In this document: in pieces, positions 23,043 through 31,483 of the stretch
Layout: each line of letters opens with the position of its first letter
Position numbering within the stretch: position 1 is the stretch's first letter
Program-made: the position numbers and the translations under genes
DNA from: an uncultured Granulosicoccus sp.
Lineage (GTDB): Bacteria > Pseudomonadota > Gammaproteobacteria > Granulosicoccales > Granulosicoccaceae
Length of the DNA: 36,254 nucleotides
Reading direction: 5' to 3'
NCBI GenBank assembly: GCA_937924505.1
Contig: CALDSR010000021.1
Coordinates: forward strand, 1-36,254
The notes under the pieces: model-generated
What the model saw: the letters and a program-made list of their open reading frames with translations, nothing else
What the model was told of the DNA's origin: nothing
Databases searched by the model: none

Positions 23043-24806
23043 ATGGCACGAATGACGCCAAGTGAAGCCTTTGTAGAAACATTGGTCGCCAATGAAGTCA
23101 CCGACATATTTGGCATTATGGGTTCCGCGTTCATGGACGCGATGGACATCTTTGCACCGGCAGGTATCCGTCTGGTTCCCGTTGTGCACGAACAAGGTGC
23201 AGCCCATATGGCTGATGGCTACTCACGCGCTAGTGGCCGCCATGGTGTGATCATCGGTCAGAATGGCCCGGGCATCAGTAACTGTGTGACGGCAATGGCG
23301 GCGGCTTATTGGGCGCATTCGCCGGTTGTTATCGTGACTCCAGAGACAGGCACGATGGGAATGGGGCTCGGTGGTTTTCAGGAAGCCAATCAGCTGCCCA
23401 TGTTTCAGGAATTCACCAAATATCAGGCACATGTAAACAACCCGAATCGTATGGCTGAATTCACTGGCCGAGCGTTTGATCGTGCCATGTCGGAAATAGG
23501 CCCGACGCAGTTGAACATCCCTCGTGATTACTTCTATGGTGATATCGATGTAGAAATACCAGAGCCCATGCGTCTGGATCGGGGACCTGGCGGTGAGAAA
23601 GTGCTTGCCGAAGCGGTTGAGTTGCTGTCAACGGCAAAGTTTCCGGTGATTCTCTCTGGCGGTGGAGTCGTCATGGCTGAGGCTGTGCAGGATTGCATCG
23701 CGTTGGCCGAGCGTCTGGGCGCGCCTGTGGTTAACAGTTAACTGCACAACGATTCCTTCCCGGCGAGCCATGAGTTGTGGTGTGGGCCCTTGGGTTATCA
23801 GGGTTCCAAGGCCGCGATGAAACTTATTAGTCAGGCTGATGTTGTGTTGGCGTTGGGTTCACGTCTTGGACCTTTCGGTACCTTGCCACAGCATGGAATG
23901 GACTACTGGCCCAAAGACGCCAAGATCATTCAGGTCGATGCTGACCACACCATGCTGGGTTTGGTGAAGAAGATTTCTGTCGGTATCTGCGGCGACGCGG
24001 GTGCAGCCGCTCAGGCATTGGTAACTCGCATGCAAGGCCGTGATCTTGTCTGTGATGCGAACAAAGCTGAACGTGCCAAGACAGTGGCTGCCGAAAAAGC
24101 TGCCTGGGAGAAAGAGCTCGACGAGTGGAAACACGAGAAGGATGATTTCAGTCAGGACATGATTGCCGAAGCCGAGAAAGAGGCAGGCAACTGGCTGGCA
24201 CCACGGCAGGTTTTGCGTGAACTCGAAAAGGCCATGCCCAAAGATCATATGGTTTCGACTGACATTGGCAATATCAATTCGGTTGCCAACAGCTATCTGC
24301 GTTTTGACCGACCAAGAAGTTTCTTTGCGCCAATGAGCTTTGGCAACTGTGGCTATGCACTGCCAACCATGATCGGTGCAAAGTGCGCTGCTCCTGAACG
24401 CCCTGCTATCGCTTACGCGGGAGACGGTGCCTGGGCGATGAGCATGACGGAAATCATGACGGCGGTTCGCCATGATATCCCCGTTACGGCGGTCGTCTTC
24501 CACAATCGCCAATGGGGTGCCGAGAAAAAGAATCAGGTGGATTTCTACGGGCGTCGCTTTGTTGCAGGCGAACTTGATTCACCGAGCTTTGCGGAAATTG
24601 GTCGTTCCATGGGCGCTGAAGGCATTCAGGTCGATGAGATGGGAGATGTTGGAGCGGCCTTGAAAAAGGCGATTGATATGCAGATGAATGATCGCAAGAC
24701 CACTGTGGTTGAAATCATGTGCAACCGCGAATTGGGTGATCCCTTCCGCCGCGACGCGCTGTCCAAGCCTGTTCGTCATCTGGCCAAGTACAAGGACTAC
24801 GTCTGA
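23043..24806 (+). pseudogene. xsc: Sulfoacetaldehyde acetyltransferase gene interrupted by an in-frame TAA
   Basis: Across the TAA at 23739-23741 the frame is intact and would encode 587 residues, the normal Xsc length. The N-terminal half has the conserved Glu region HEQGAAHMADGYSRASG and QNGPGISN; the distal half has CGPLGYQGSKAAM, the thiamine diphosphate motif starting GDGAWAMSMTEIM (about residue 460) with VVFHNRQWGAEKKNQ, and the usual C-terminus. Xsc converts sulfoacetaldehyde plus phosphate to acetyl phosphate and sulfite, the key step in taurine and other C2-sulfonate use. The stop sits in VNS-stop-LHNDSFPASH, where relatives have Tyr; TAT or TAC differ from TAA by one base. The truncated product (232 residues) would lack the cofactor motif. 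AGAGGA precedes the ATG. A pta gene, often next to xsc, is absent. A sequencing error is possible. Confidence 0.9.
23739..23741 (+). other. In-frame TAA within xsc (Tyr position in the family)
   Basis: The codon is read directly from the sequence; flanking codons on both sides stay in the same frame and keep the Xsc family sequence. No amino acid is normally inserted at UAA in bacteria of this kind. No credible internal restart follows: the first candidate is a TTG at 23775 without a ribosome binding site. Confidence 0.85.
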
Positions 24807-24849
24807 TAGAGTGACTCGACAACAGTCAAGTTGGATTCTGAATTAGACG

Positions 24850-24874
24850 AAAAGGCGCCCGATGGGCGCCTTTT
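24850..24874 (+). terminator. Intrinsic terminator after xsc
   Basis: Perfect 11-base arms AAAAGGCGCCC and GGGCGCCTTTT around a GAT loop, with the arm ending in a T-run. It lies 44 bases after the xsc stop and separates xsc from the dehydrogenase gene. Its symmetric A/T ends could allow bidirectional use. Confidence 0.85.
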
Positions 24875-24940
24875 CCCGTTTTGTGTTGCTCGCTCTGGTG
24901 ATAATATCGAGCTCCCGCTCTCTCGGACTTACCAATTACC

Positions 24941-25813
24941 ATGTCAGTTGCATTCATTGGTCTCGGCGTCATGGGTTATCCCATGGCAGCCTATCTGGCA
25001 AAGAACGGCCTCGACGTGCGTGTCTACAATCGTACGGCTGCCAAAGCGGCGAGCTGGGTCAAGGAGAATGGCGGAACCGCTTGCGCTACTCCCAAAGAAG
25101 CAGCCGACGGCGCTGATGCGGTGTTTGCCTGTGTCGGCAATGATGATGACCTTCGTTCCGTCGTACTCGGTGACGACGGAGCCTTCGCTGGGATGAAGTC
25201 GGGCACATTGTTTGTCGATCATACGACGGCATCCGCGGCTGTTGCTCGGGAGCTTTATGCTGAGGGCGGCAAGCTTGGTATCGAGTTTCTCGACGCGCCA
25301 GTATCGGGTGGTCAGGCCGGCGCGGAGAATGGTCAGCTTACCGTCATGGTCGGTGGTGATCAGGCAGCCTTTGACAAGGCAGAGCCATTGATTCAGCACT
25401 TTGCAAAATCAGTACGTCTGCTTGGGCCAAGCGGTGCAGGACAACTGACCAAGATGGTCAACCAGATTTGTATAGCTGGCCTGGTACAGGGTTTGTCTGA
25501 GGCCTTGCACTTTGCTGAATGTGCGGGTCTTGATGGCCGTGCAGTTGTGGACGTTATTTCCAAAGGTGCCGCCCAATCGTGGCAAATGGAAAATCGCTAC
25601 GAAACAATGCTTGATCGGAAATTCGACTACGGATTCGCGGTTGACTGGATGCGCAAGGATCTGGGCATTGTGCTTGATGAGGCGAAACGTAATCGGGCGA
25701 GCCTGCCTGTCACCGCGTTGGTCGATCAGTTCTACGCGGATGTGCAGGACATGGGTGGAAATCGTTGGGACACCAGTTCGTTGCTGGCGCGGTTACCTAA
25801 GCCAAAAACCTGA
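24941..25813 (+). CDS. NAD(P)-dependent beta-hydroxyacid dehydrogenase (3-hydroxyisobutyrate dehydrogenase family)
   Basis: 290 residues. Rossmann start FIGLGVMGYPMAAYL, cofactor segment VYNRTAAKA (Arg after Asn favours NADP), substrate loop DAPVSGGQAGAENG (about 118-131), catalytic Lys in LTKMVNQIC (Lys171), and C-terminal SWQMENR and DWMRKDLGI. Members reduce or oxidise short beta-hydroxyacids such as 3-hydroxyisobutyrate, tartronate semialdehyde or related compounds; the VDHTTASA segment differs from classical HIBADH, so the substrate is open. Placed just after xsc it could act on a C2-C3 aldehyde or acid, but the terminator in between argues for independent transcription. A TAATAT element at 24902-24907 may be its -10. 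Confidence 0.85.
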   Translation: MSVAFIGLGVMGYPMAAYLAKNGLDVRVYNRTAAKAASWVKENGGTACATPKEAADGADAVFACVGNDDDLRSVVLGDDGAFAGMKSGTLFVDHTTASAAVARELYAEGGKLGIEFLDAPVSGGQAGAENGQLTVMVGGDQAAFDKAEPLIQHFAKSVRLLGPSGAGQLTKMVNQICIAGLVQGLSEALHFAECAGLDGRAVVDVISKGAAQSWQMENRYETMLDRKFDYGFAVDWMRKDLGIVLDEAKRNRASLPVTALVDQFYADVQDMGGNRWDTSSLLARLPKPKT

Positions 25814-25922
25814 ACTAGTTCTCGTTTTTTGAGTGGACGTGGCTGCGGTTTGACAGATTGCGCGTTCAGCTGACAGAGGTATATTCCGATAGTAGGGGGT
25901 GTTTTCCAAACTCGCTCCTATC

Positions 25923-27617
25923 ATGCAATTGCCCAAATGGATGCTCGCCGCTACGGTCGCCGTCTCGACAGCGGTGCTCGCCGCGCCTGATGCCGCAGAA
26001 GCCTGGCGACAACTGACGACCTCTGACGCCAGCACCGTAACACCTCGTCATGAAGCTGCTTCGGTTGTGGTCGATGGTCGCATGTATCTGTTGGGTGGTC
26101 GCGGTGATCGCCCTGTCGAAGTCTATGACCCGACAACCCGAACCTGGCGGGACATTGGTCCTGCTCCGCTGGAGATCAATCATTTCCAGCCAGTCGTCCT
26201 GGGCACCGAGATCTACCTTGTCGCCGCTTTCACCGGGGGTTACCCCAACGAGACCAATGTACCGGATGTGCATGTATTCGATACAGCGACGGAAACCTGG
26301 TCTACCGACGGCGTGATACCGGTCAGTCGACGAAGGGGTGGGGCAGCGGCAGTTTATTACGGTGGAAAAATTTATATTGTTGGCGGTAACACTAATGGCC
26401 ATAACGGCGGTGCAGTCAGCTGGTTTGATCGATTCGATCCTGCCACCGGCATTTGGGAAGAATTACCTGATGCACCGCATGCACGTGATCACATGCAGGC
26501 GGCTCTGGTGGGAGACAAGCTCGTTGTGGTCGGTGGTCGACAGTCGACGCAGCCTAACCCCTTCATAAACACCGTATCCGCAACGGACATTTATGACTTC
26601 ACAACCGGCACGTGGTCAAGCGGCGCAGATATGCCTACTGATCGCGCTGGCGCGATGACCGTGGCTGTGGGAGGTGAAGTTATTGTCGCTGGTGGTGAGG
26701 TCGATCAAGTTGCACAGGCCTTGAAAACGGTTGAGGCATACCATGTGCCCACCAATAACTGGCGAACGTTGCAAGACCTGAACGTTGGTCGTCACTCCGG
26801 TGGCGGATCTGTTCTCGGCGATGAATTTCATATCGTATCGGGTAGCCCTAATCGTGGTGGCGGACAGACCGACTCTCACGAAACCCTCCAACTTGATATC
26901 AATAATCGTCTTGATTCCGATAACGATGGTTTGGATGATGAAGATGAGATCGATGTCCACGGCACGGACGTAAACAATCCTGACAGCGATGGTGATGGTC
27001 TCGACGATGGCGATGAGGTTGATCGCGGAACCTTGCCGAACGTCATTGATACTGACGAGGACAGGTTAAACGATGGGGAGGAAGTGAATATCCATGGTAC
27101 CGACCCGCTAAGTGCTGATACCGATGCGGATGGTGTAAATGACTACGCTGAATTGATGGTGCACAGTACAGACCCTCTGGACGCCGATTCAGACGACGAC
27201 GGTTTAATCGATGGTGTAGAACTTGACACCCACAACACTAGCCCGAGTAATCCTGATAGTGATGGTGACAGCCTCGGAGACAAGGATGAGGTTGATCGTG
27301 GCACCTTGCCAAACGTCTTTGACACGGACGAGGACGGACTCTCCGATGCGGCTGAAGTGAACGAGCATGGTACGAATCCATTGGAAAATGACAGTGACCA
27401 GGATGGGTTGCTGGATGGTGTGGAACTTGAGATAGGCACGGATCCCTTAAATGACGATTCCGATAGTGATGGCATCATTGATGGGGAGGACGAGTCTCCG
27501 CTGCAAGCCTTGAGTGGCGGTGGTGGAATCTCCTTTGCCTTGTTGTTCATGATGATTCTGCTGACATTTCGTCAAAGAACCGTCAAGCAATGCATCTTTA
27601 ATGTGTCGTTGAGGTAA
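25923..27617 (+). CDS. Secreted Kelch protein with aspartate-rich calcium repeats and GlyGly-CTERM-like tail
   Basis: 564 residues. Signal peptide to about residue 27 (MLAATVAVSTAVLAAPDAAEA). Residues ~30-320 are a Kelch beta-propeller: repeated units with GG and spaced Tyr/Trp (MYLLGGRGDRPVEVYDPTTR, IYIVGGNTNGHNG, LVVVGGRQST, VIVAGGEVD). Residues ~330-530 are thrombospondin type 3-like calcium repeats: DSDNDGLDDEDE, DSDGDGLDDGDE, DTDADGVNDYAE, DSDDDGLIDGVE, DSDGDSLGDKDE, DTDEDGLSDAAE, DSDQDGLLDGVE, DSDSDGIIDGED. The C-terminus is SGGGG, a hydrophobic helix (ISFALLFMMILLTF), then basic RQRTVK, the pattern of GlyGly-CTERM sorting signals handled by rhombosortase. The ATG at 25923 is chosen for the signal peptide; there is no good Shine-Dalgarno, and a GTG at 25899 is possible. 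A surface-exposed calcium-dependent protein is likely. Confidence 0.8.
   Translation: MQLPKWMLAATVAVSTAVLAAPDAAEAWRQLTTSDASTVTPRHEAASVVVDGRMYLLGGRGDRPVEVYDPTTRTWRDIGPAPLEINHFQPVVLGTEIYLVAAFTGGYPNETNVPDVHVFDTATETWSTDGVIPVSRRRGGAAAVYYGGKIYIVGGNTNGHNGGAVSWFDRFDPATGIWEELPDAPHARDHMQAALVGDKLVVVGGRQSTQPNPFINTVSATDIYDFTTGTWSSGADMPTDRAGAMTVAVGGEVIVAGGEVDQVAQALKTVEAYHVPTNNWRTLQDLNVGRHSGGGSVLGDEFHIVSGSPNRGGGQTDSHETLQLDINNRLDSDNDGLDDEDEIDVHGTDVNNPDSDGDGLDDGDEVDRGTLPNVIDTDEDRLNDGEEVNIHGTDPLSADTDADGVNDYAELMVHSTDPLDADSDDDGLIDGVELDTHNTSPSNPDSDGDSLGDKDEVDRGTLPNVFDTDEDGLSDAAEVNEHGTNPLENDSDQDGLLDGVELEIGTDPLNDDSDSDGIIDGEDESPLQALSGGGGISFALLFMMILLTFRQRTVKQCIFNVSLR
27012..27335 (+). repeat. Internal duplication in the calcium-repeat region (period 273 bases)
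   Basis: A ~50-base segment beginning at 27012 recurs at 27285 with few differences and encodes DEVDRGTLPNV(I/F)DTDED in both copies, 91 codons apart. This suggests expansion by duplication of a block of several 12-13-residue calcium repeats. Confidence 0.7.
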
Positions 27618-27714
27618 AACTTGTCGGTAACGACCGTTGTAATCTCCCGCGTACAGTTAGACAATAGCGAATCTAAAATGGCTTTCTGCCACCATAAGAT
27701 TCCGGAGTGTTACT

Positions 27715-29121
27715 GTGCCTCTACCGATTCGTATGCTTGCCTGTTTTCTGGCTGGTAGTTCATTAACCCTTTCGCTGTCTGCTATCGCCCAACAGGTCGA
27801 CAACACCGGTGCCTTGCCGGATGCCAAGCCAGGCGAATGTTATGCAAAGGTAGTTATTCCGGCCGAGTTTTCAACAACAACCGAAGAGATCATTGTTCAG
27901 GCTGCCTCGGAGCGCATCGAGACCATCGCTGCGGAGTTCGAAACTGTCGAGCAAACAATCGTCGTCAAGGAAAGCAGTCAGACGCTCAGTGTGACACCGA
28001 CGAAATTCGAAGCGGCGGTTGAAAAGGTTGAGGTGAGTCCCGCTGAACTCGTTTGGACGCGTAAACTTTCCAGGCAACTTATTCCAGCAAGTCCGGGTGC
28101 CTTGGAAGGTATTGCCGCCTCAGGAGTGAACCTCGATGCAGTGGAGGCGGGAAGTTGTTTCCGCGAATACTTTACCGAGGCGCAATATGAAACGGAAATT
28201 CAACAAGTCGTAACTCGACCGGCATCGCAAAAAATTACCATTAATCCGGCCGAATACGAAACGGTTGAGCAACGCGTAATGGTCAAGGAGGCCTCTACTC
28301 AAGTTGTCGATTTGCCGGCTGTCTTTCGCAGTGAAACGGAATCAGTGCTGGTCGAACCAGCACGCGGTGTCTGGAAAAGTGAAGGCTGTGGTCCTATACA
28401 AAAAATTGATAATGCAACAGGAGAAGTCCTGTGTTTTGTTGAAGTGCCTGCGCGTTATGAAACTGTCACCAAGACGGTTCTTGAGACCCCGGCGACCACT
28501 CGAACCATAGATATTCCTGCAATTTTTAAAACGGTCAAAGTACAAAGGCTGGTACGCCCTGCATCTGAACAACGGACAGATGTTCCTGCGGAATACACAA
28601 ATGTCGAAACTCGAGTGAAGGTGTCCGATGCGAAATTTTTCTGGGTGGCGAAAGGTGTACCGGTAGACGACAACGCCAAATATACGGGTCGGGAAATCTG
28701 CCTTACTGAACGCCCGGCGGAGCACACTTCCGTAAATGTATCTGTTGTCGCAGCGCCGGCATCAGTTGCGAGTACCGAGGTCCCTGCGCAGTATCAAACC
28801 ATCGAAGTACAGAAACTGGTATCCCCAGCGTCTGAGAAACGCACGTTGATCCCGGCGAAGACGAAGACGGTGAGTGCAAAGGTGCAGAGTTCACCTGAAC
28901 GACTTGAATGGCGTCGGGTTCTGTGTGATATCAACATGACGCCTCGGGTCATTTCATCGTTGCAACGCGCCTTGGTGCGCGAGGGATACGACCCTGGTCC
29001 AATCGATGGGGTTGTCGGGCGCGGAACACTGGTGGCGATAAAACAGTATCAAGAGGATAATGGTCTGGACCAAGGTGGGCTTACCCACGAGACTTTGAAA
29101 AGCCTGAAGGTCAGTCACTGA
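27715..29121 (+). CDS. Exported repeat protein with C-terminal peptidoglycan-binding domain
   Basis: 468 residues from a GTG with GGAG seven bases upstream. Signal peptide ends near residue 25 (LSAIAQQ). Residues 42-399 hold four units, each running from a Cys to a Trp: C42-W114, C148-W220, C240-W310, C329-W399, 70-72 residues each. Within every unit three short beta-like repeats recur with Pro-Ala and aromatic positions (for example NPAEYETVEQRVMVKEAS, VPARYETVTKTVLETPA). Linkers of 18-33 residues separate the units. Residues ~407-465 are a PG_binding_1 domain (ISSLQRALVREGYDPGPIDG, GTLVAIKQYQEDNGL). The protein is likely periplasmic and anchored to peptidoglycan, with a long beta-rich repeat region. 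No family name for the repeat is known to me. Confidence 0.8.
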   Translation: MPLPIRMLACFLAGSSLTLSLSAIAQQVDNTGALPDAKPGECYAKVVIPAEFSTTTEEIIVQAASERIETIAAEFETVEQTIVVKESSQTLSVTPTKFEAAVEKVEVSPAELVWTRKLSRQLIPASPGALEGIAASGVNLDAVEAGSCFREYFTEAQYETEIQQVVTRPASQKITINPAEYETVEQRVMVKEASTQVVDLPAVFRSETESVLVEPARGVWKSEGCGPIQKIDNATGEVLCFVEVPARYETVTKTVLETPATTRTIDIPAIFKTVKVQRLVRPASEQRTDVPAEYTNVETRVKVSDAKFFWVAKGVPVDDNAKYTGREICLTERPAEHTSVNVSVVAAPASVASTEVPAQYQTIEVQKLVSPASEKRTLIPAKTKTVSAKVQSSPERLEWRRVLCDINMTPRVISSLQRALVREGYDPGPIDGVVGRGTLVAIKQYQEDNGLDQGGLTHETLKSLKVSH

Positions 29122-29132
29122 TCAATGTGGCC

Positions 29133-29151
29133 AGGCATCAGGAAGATGCCT
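29133..29151. terminator. Possible shared terminator hairpin between convergent genes
   Basis: AGGCATC (29133-29139) and GATGCCT (29145-29151) form a perfect 7-base stem with loop AGGAA. It overlaps the stop codon of the minus-strand gene and is followed on the plus strand by AGTTTG. The T-run is short, so activity is uncertain. Confidence 0.4.
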
Positions 29152-29872
29152 AGTTTGTAAAAGCAAACCAATGTTTGGGCAGCAGTGCTGCCCGCCAGTT
29201 TCCTTCAAGTGCCGCCAATCGAGATTCCCAGTCCTGCCAGGCCTCATCGATAGGAGCGCTGAAAATCCATATGAACATCAGCATGCACAACAAAGCCAGG
29301 CTCAACAGATATTGACCTCTATCAAATATCTTTAATGCGCTGCCGAAGGATCGTTTTATCCGTACACCCATAAAATCGACGCTATAGAGTTCGTCGAGAA
29401 TGAGATGCAGCAGATAACCGACTGTCATGAAGATGCCCAGCAGCCAGCTTTGCAGCGGCAGTGTGTCCAGCCACTGCCATGCGGTTGCACACATCATGAT
29501 ACCGGCGAGCAGCGCTGCTGTTATTGAATGCATGAGCCCGCGGTGTTTGGCGATGACATGGAAAGACCACCAGAGTGGGTAGCGGACCAAACTGAATACG
29601 GCAATGGCCATCAGCCAGAGTTCAAGCGCGGTATAGGCGTCGATATGTGAGAACAACCATGCCAGCGCTGCGATGACGCCGAGTCCGGTAAAGAGCGCAC
29701 GCGATGGTTGCGAATACTTCAAGTCGATATCGGGGAGTATGCCGCCGACAATGCCGGACACGGTCAGCATCAGGCCATCTGCAATACCCAGATCAAGCAG
29801 TTTGGTGCAGGCTGTCGCAGACAGGCTGGCCAGCGCTGCGGCACTGAAAATGTGTGTGTTAAAGTCAGCCAT
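29150..29872 (-). CDS. Inner-membrane metal-dependent hydrolase, YdjM/DUF457 family
   Basis: 240 residues. The family N-terminus ADFNTHIFSAAALASLSAT carries the first conserved His; VGGILPDIDLKYSQPSR is the conserved LPDID segment; AKHRGLMHSI is the HRG..HS motif; and LHLILDE supplies the last His/Asp. These are the metal-ligand motifs of the LexA-regulated YdjM/YfhO-like membrane hydrolase family. Five to six hydrophobic helices are visible. The frame is open for 93 more codons upstream, but that part is Cys/Arg-rich and not protein-like, and the ATG at 29872 begins the family sequence. The Shine-Dalgarno is weak. In E. coli the family is linked to the SOS response; no LexA box was seen here. 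Confidence 0.82.
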   Translation of the reverse strand: MADFNTHIFSAAALASLSATACTKLLDLGIADGLMLTVSGIVGGILPDIDLKYSQPSRALFTGLGVIAALAWLFSHIDAYTALELWLMAIAVFSLVRYPLWWSFHVIAKHRGLMHSITAALLAGIMMCATAWQWLDTLPLQSWLLGIFMTVGYLLHLILDELYSVDFMGVRIKRSFGSALKIFDRGQYLLSLALLCMLMFIWIFSAPIDEAWQDWESRLAALEGNWRAALLPKHWFAFTN

Positions 29873-29986
29873 TGGCGAAGTTATAGAACGGTTTGCAGAC
29901 TTTGCGGTAGCAATAAATTTGCAGCAAGCCCGTGCGATCCGAATAACTTGCCTGAAGCCAAAGCTTAGTCCAATGTGGAGATAACC

Positions 29987-30295
29987 GTGCTGGTAACGTT
30001 CAAGACAAGTGCCTGGTCTGACATCACTATGTTCGGATCTGCGGCCACTGCCATTCTCAAGATGATGGGGCAAAGTGGCAATGTACCTGGCGCCCTGCTG
30101 GCTGCAGATATACCCAACGCTCTTGAACGGCTGAAGCAGCAGCTTGAACAAGAGGCGAAAGAAGAGACGGGTGCCGACGGCATTGATGACGACGAGGATC
30201 GTCCTGTGTCATTGCACACGCGAGCATCGCCCTTGATAGAGTTGTTTGAAGCAGCGGCATCGCACAATGAAAACGTCCTGTGGGAAGAAGGTTGA
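29987..30295 (+). CDS. DUF1840 family protein
   Basis: 102 residues from a GTG preceded by GGAG at six bases. Family pattern: start VLVTFKTSAWSDITMFG, then ILKMMGQSGNVPGALLAADI, ALERLKQQLEQ, an acidic middle, and VSLHTRASPLIELFEAA near the end, finishing in VLWE. DUF1840 proteins are small, cytoplasmic and of unknown function, found in proteobacteria. An in-frame GTG at 29975 gives four extra residues but would use part of the Shine-Dalgarno as codons. Divergent from the YdjM-like gene, 114 bases apart. Confidence 0.8.
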   Translation: MLVTFKTSAWSDITMFGSAATAILKMMGQSGNVPGALLAADIPNALERLKQQLEQEAKEETGADGIDDDEDRPVSLHTRASPLIELFEAAASHNENVLWEEG

Positions 30296-30421
30296 CACCG
30301 TTTGCCCCACACGTCCCCAACCGTTTTGACCAATCCCGATGAATGGCGAGCTTTCACGCGTCTGAACCTTGTCGCCAGAGGAAATTTGCAATAGTCTTAA
30401 GAGAAAAACCGAGGAACAATT

Positions 30422-31480
30422 ATGAAGAATATCAAAGGTCCGGCTCTTTTTCTGGCGCAGTTCGCCGGGGATGATGCACCGTTTAATTCATGGGATGCCA
30501 TTACAAAATGGGCAGCGGATTGTGGCTACAAAGGTGTTCAGATTCCGAGTTGGGATGCTCGTTTGTTTGATTTGGACAAGGCGGCAAGCTCCAAGGATTA
30601 CTGCGATGAGATCAAGGGAACGGCCGCCGCCAATGGTGTAGAAGTTACCGAGTTGTCGACCCATCTGCAAGGTCAACTGGTCGCGGTGCACCCTGCTTAT
30701 GATGAAGCGTTTGATGGCTTCGCCGCACCTGAAGTTCGTGGCAATCCGAAAGCGCGTCAGGCCTGGGCTGTTGATCAGGTGATGAAGGCTTTACAAGCCT
30801 CACAACATCTTGGCATAGGCGCACTTGCAAGCTTCTCAGGTGCTCTTGCGTGGCCTTATGTTTATCCATGGCCGCAACGCCCGGCGGGCCTTGTTGAAAC
30901 CGCGTTTGATGAACTGGCAAAGCGTTGGAAACCGATTCTTGACAAGGCCGATGAGTGCGGTGTTGACGTTTGCTATGAAATCCATCCGGGTGAAGACTTG
31001 CACGATGGTGTGACTTTCGAAATGTTTCTTGAGCGCGTGGGTAATCATGCACGCTGCAACATGTTGTATGACCCCTCTCATTACGTTTTGCAGCATCTTG
31101 ATTATCTGGACAACATCGATATTTATCATGAGCGTATCCGTATGTTTCATGTCAAGGATGCGGAGCTCAATCCAACTGGTCGACAAGGCGTGTACTCGGG
31201 CTACCAGTCATGGGTGGATAGAGCAGGGCGTTTTCGTAGCCTTGGTGATGGGCAGGTTGACTTCAAAAGTATTTTTTCGAAGCTTGCCGCCTATGACTTT
31301 GATGGTTGGGCAGTTGTCGAGTGGGAATGTTGCCTGAAACACCCCGAGGATGGCGCCCGTGAAGGAGCGCAATTCGTCAGCGACCATATCATTCGTGTGA
31401 CTGAAAGAGCCTTTGATGATTTTGCTGACGGCGGTACGGACGATGCAGCCAATCGTCGTATGCTGGGTATCGAGGGGTAA
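30422..31480 (+). CDS. Sugar phosphate isomerase/epimerase family TIM-barrel protein (AP_endonuc_2)
   Basis: 352 residues with GAGGAA shortly before the ATG. Xylose-isomerase-like barrel features: WAADCGYKGVQIPSWD, the metal ligand region CYEIHPGEDLHDG, LYDPSHYVLQHLDYL, MFHVKDAE, and a C-terminal WAVVEWECCLKHPEDGA. These carry the Glu/His/Asp divalent-metal ligands of the family. The family includes inosose and hydroxypyruvate isomerases and 3-keto-sugar enzymes. It leads a tight operon with a Gfo/Idh/MocA oxidoreductase (three bases between genes), a pairing typical of sugar or polyol oxidation through keto intermediates. The precise substrate is not shown. Confidence 0.85.
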   Translation: MKNIKGPALFLAQFAGDDAPFNSWDAITKWAADCGYKGVQIPSWDARLFDLDKAASSKDYCDEIKGTAAANGVEVTELSTHLQGQLVAVHPAYDEAFDGFAAPEVRGNPKARQAWAVDQVMKALQASQHLGIGALASFSGALAWPYVYPWPQRPAGLVETAFDELAKRWKPILDKADECGVDVCYEIHPGEDLHDGVTFEMFLERVGNHARCNMLYDPSHYVLQHLDYLDNIDIYHERIRMFHVKDAELNPTGRQGVYSGYQSWVDRAGRFRSLGDGQVDFKSIFSKLAAYDFDGWAVVEWECCLKHPEDGAREGAQFVSDHIIRVTERAFDDFADGGTDDAANRRMLGIEG

Positions 31481-31483
31481 GGC

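Noticed and set aside
23739..23741. Recoding (selenocysteine or pyrrolysine) at the xsc stop
   Set aside because: The codon is TAA, not TGA or TAG, and the family residue here is Tyr; a nonsense mutation or error is simpler.
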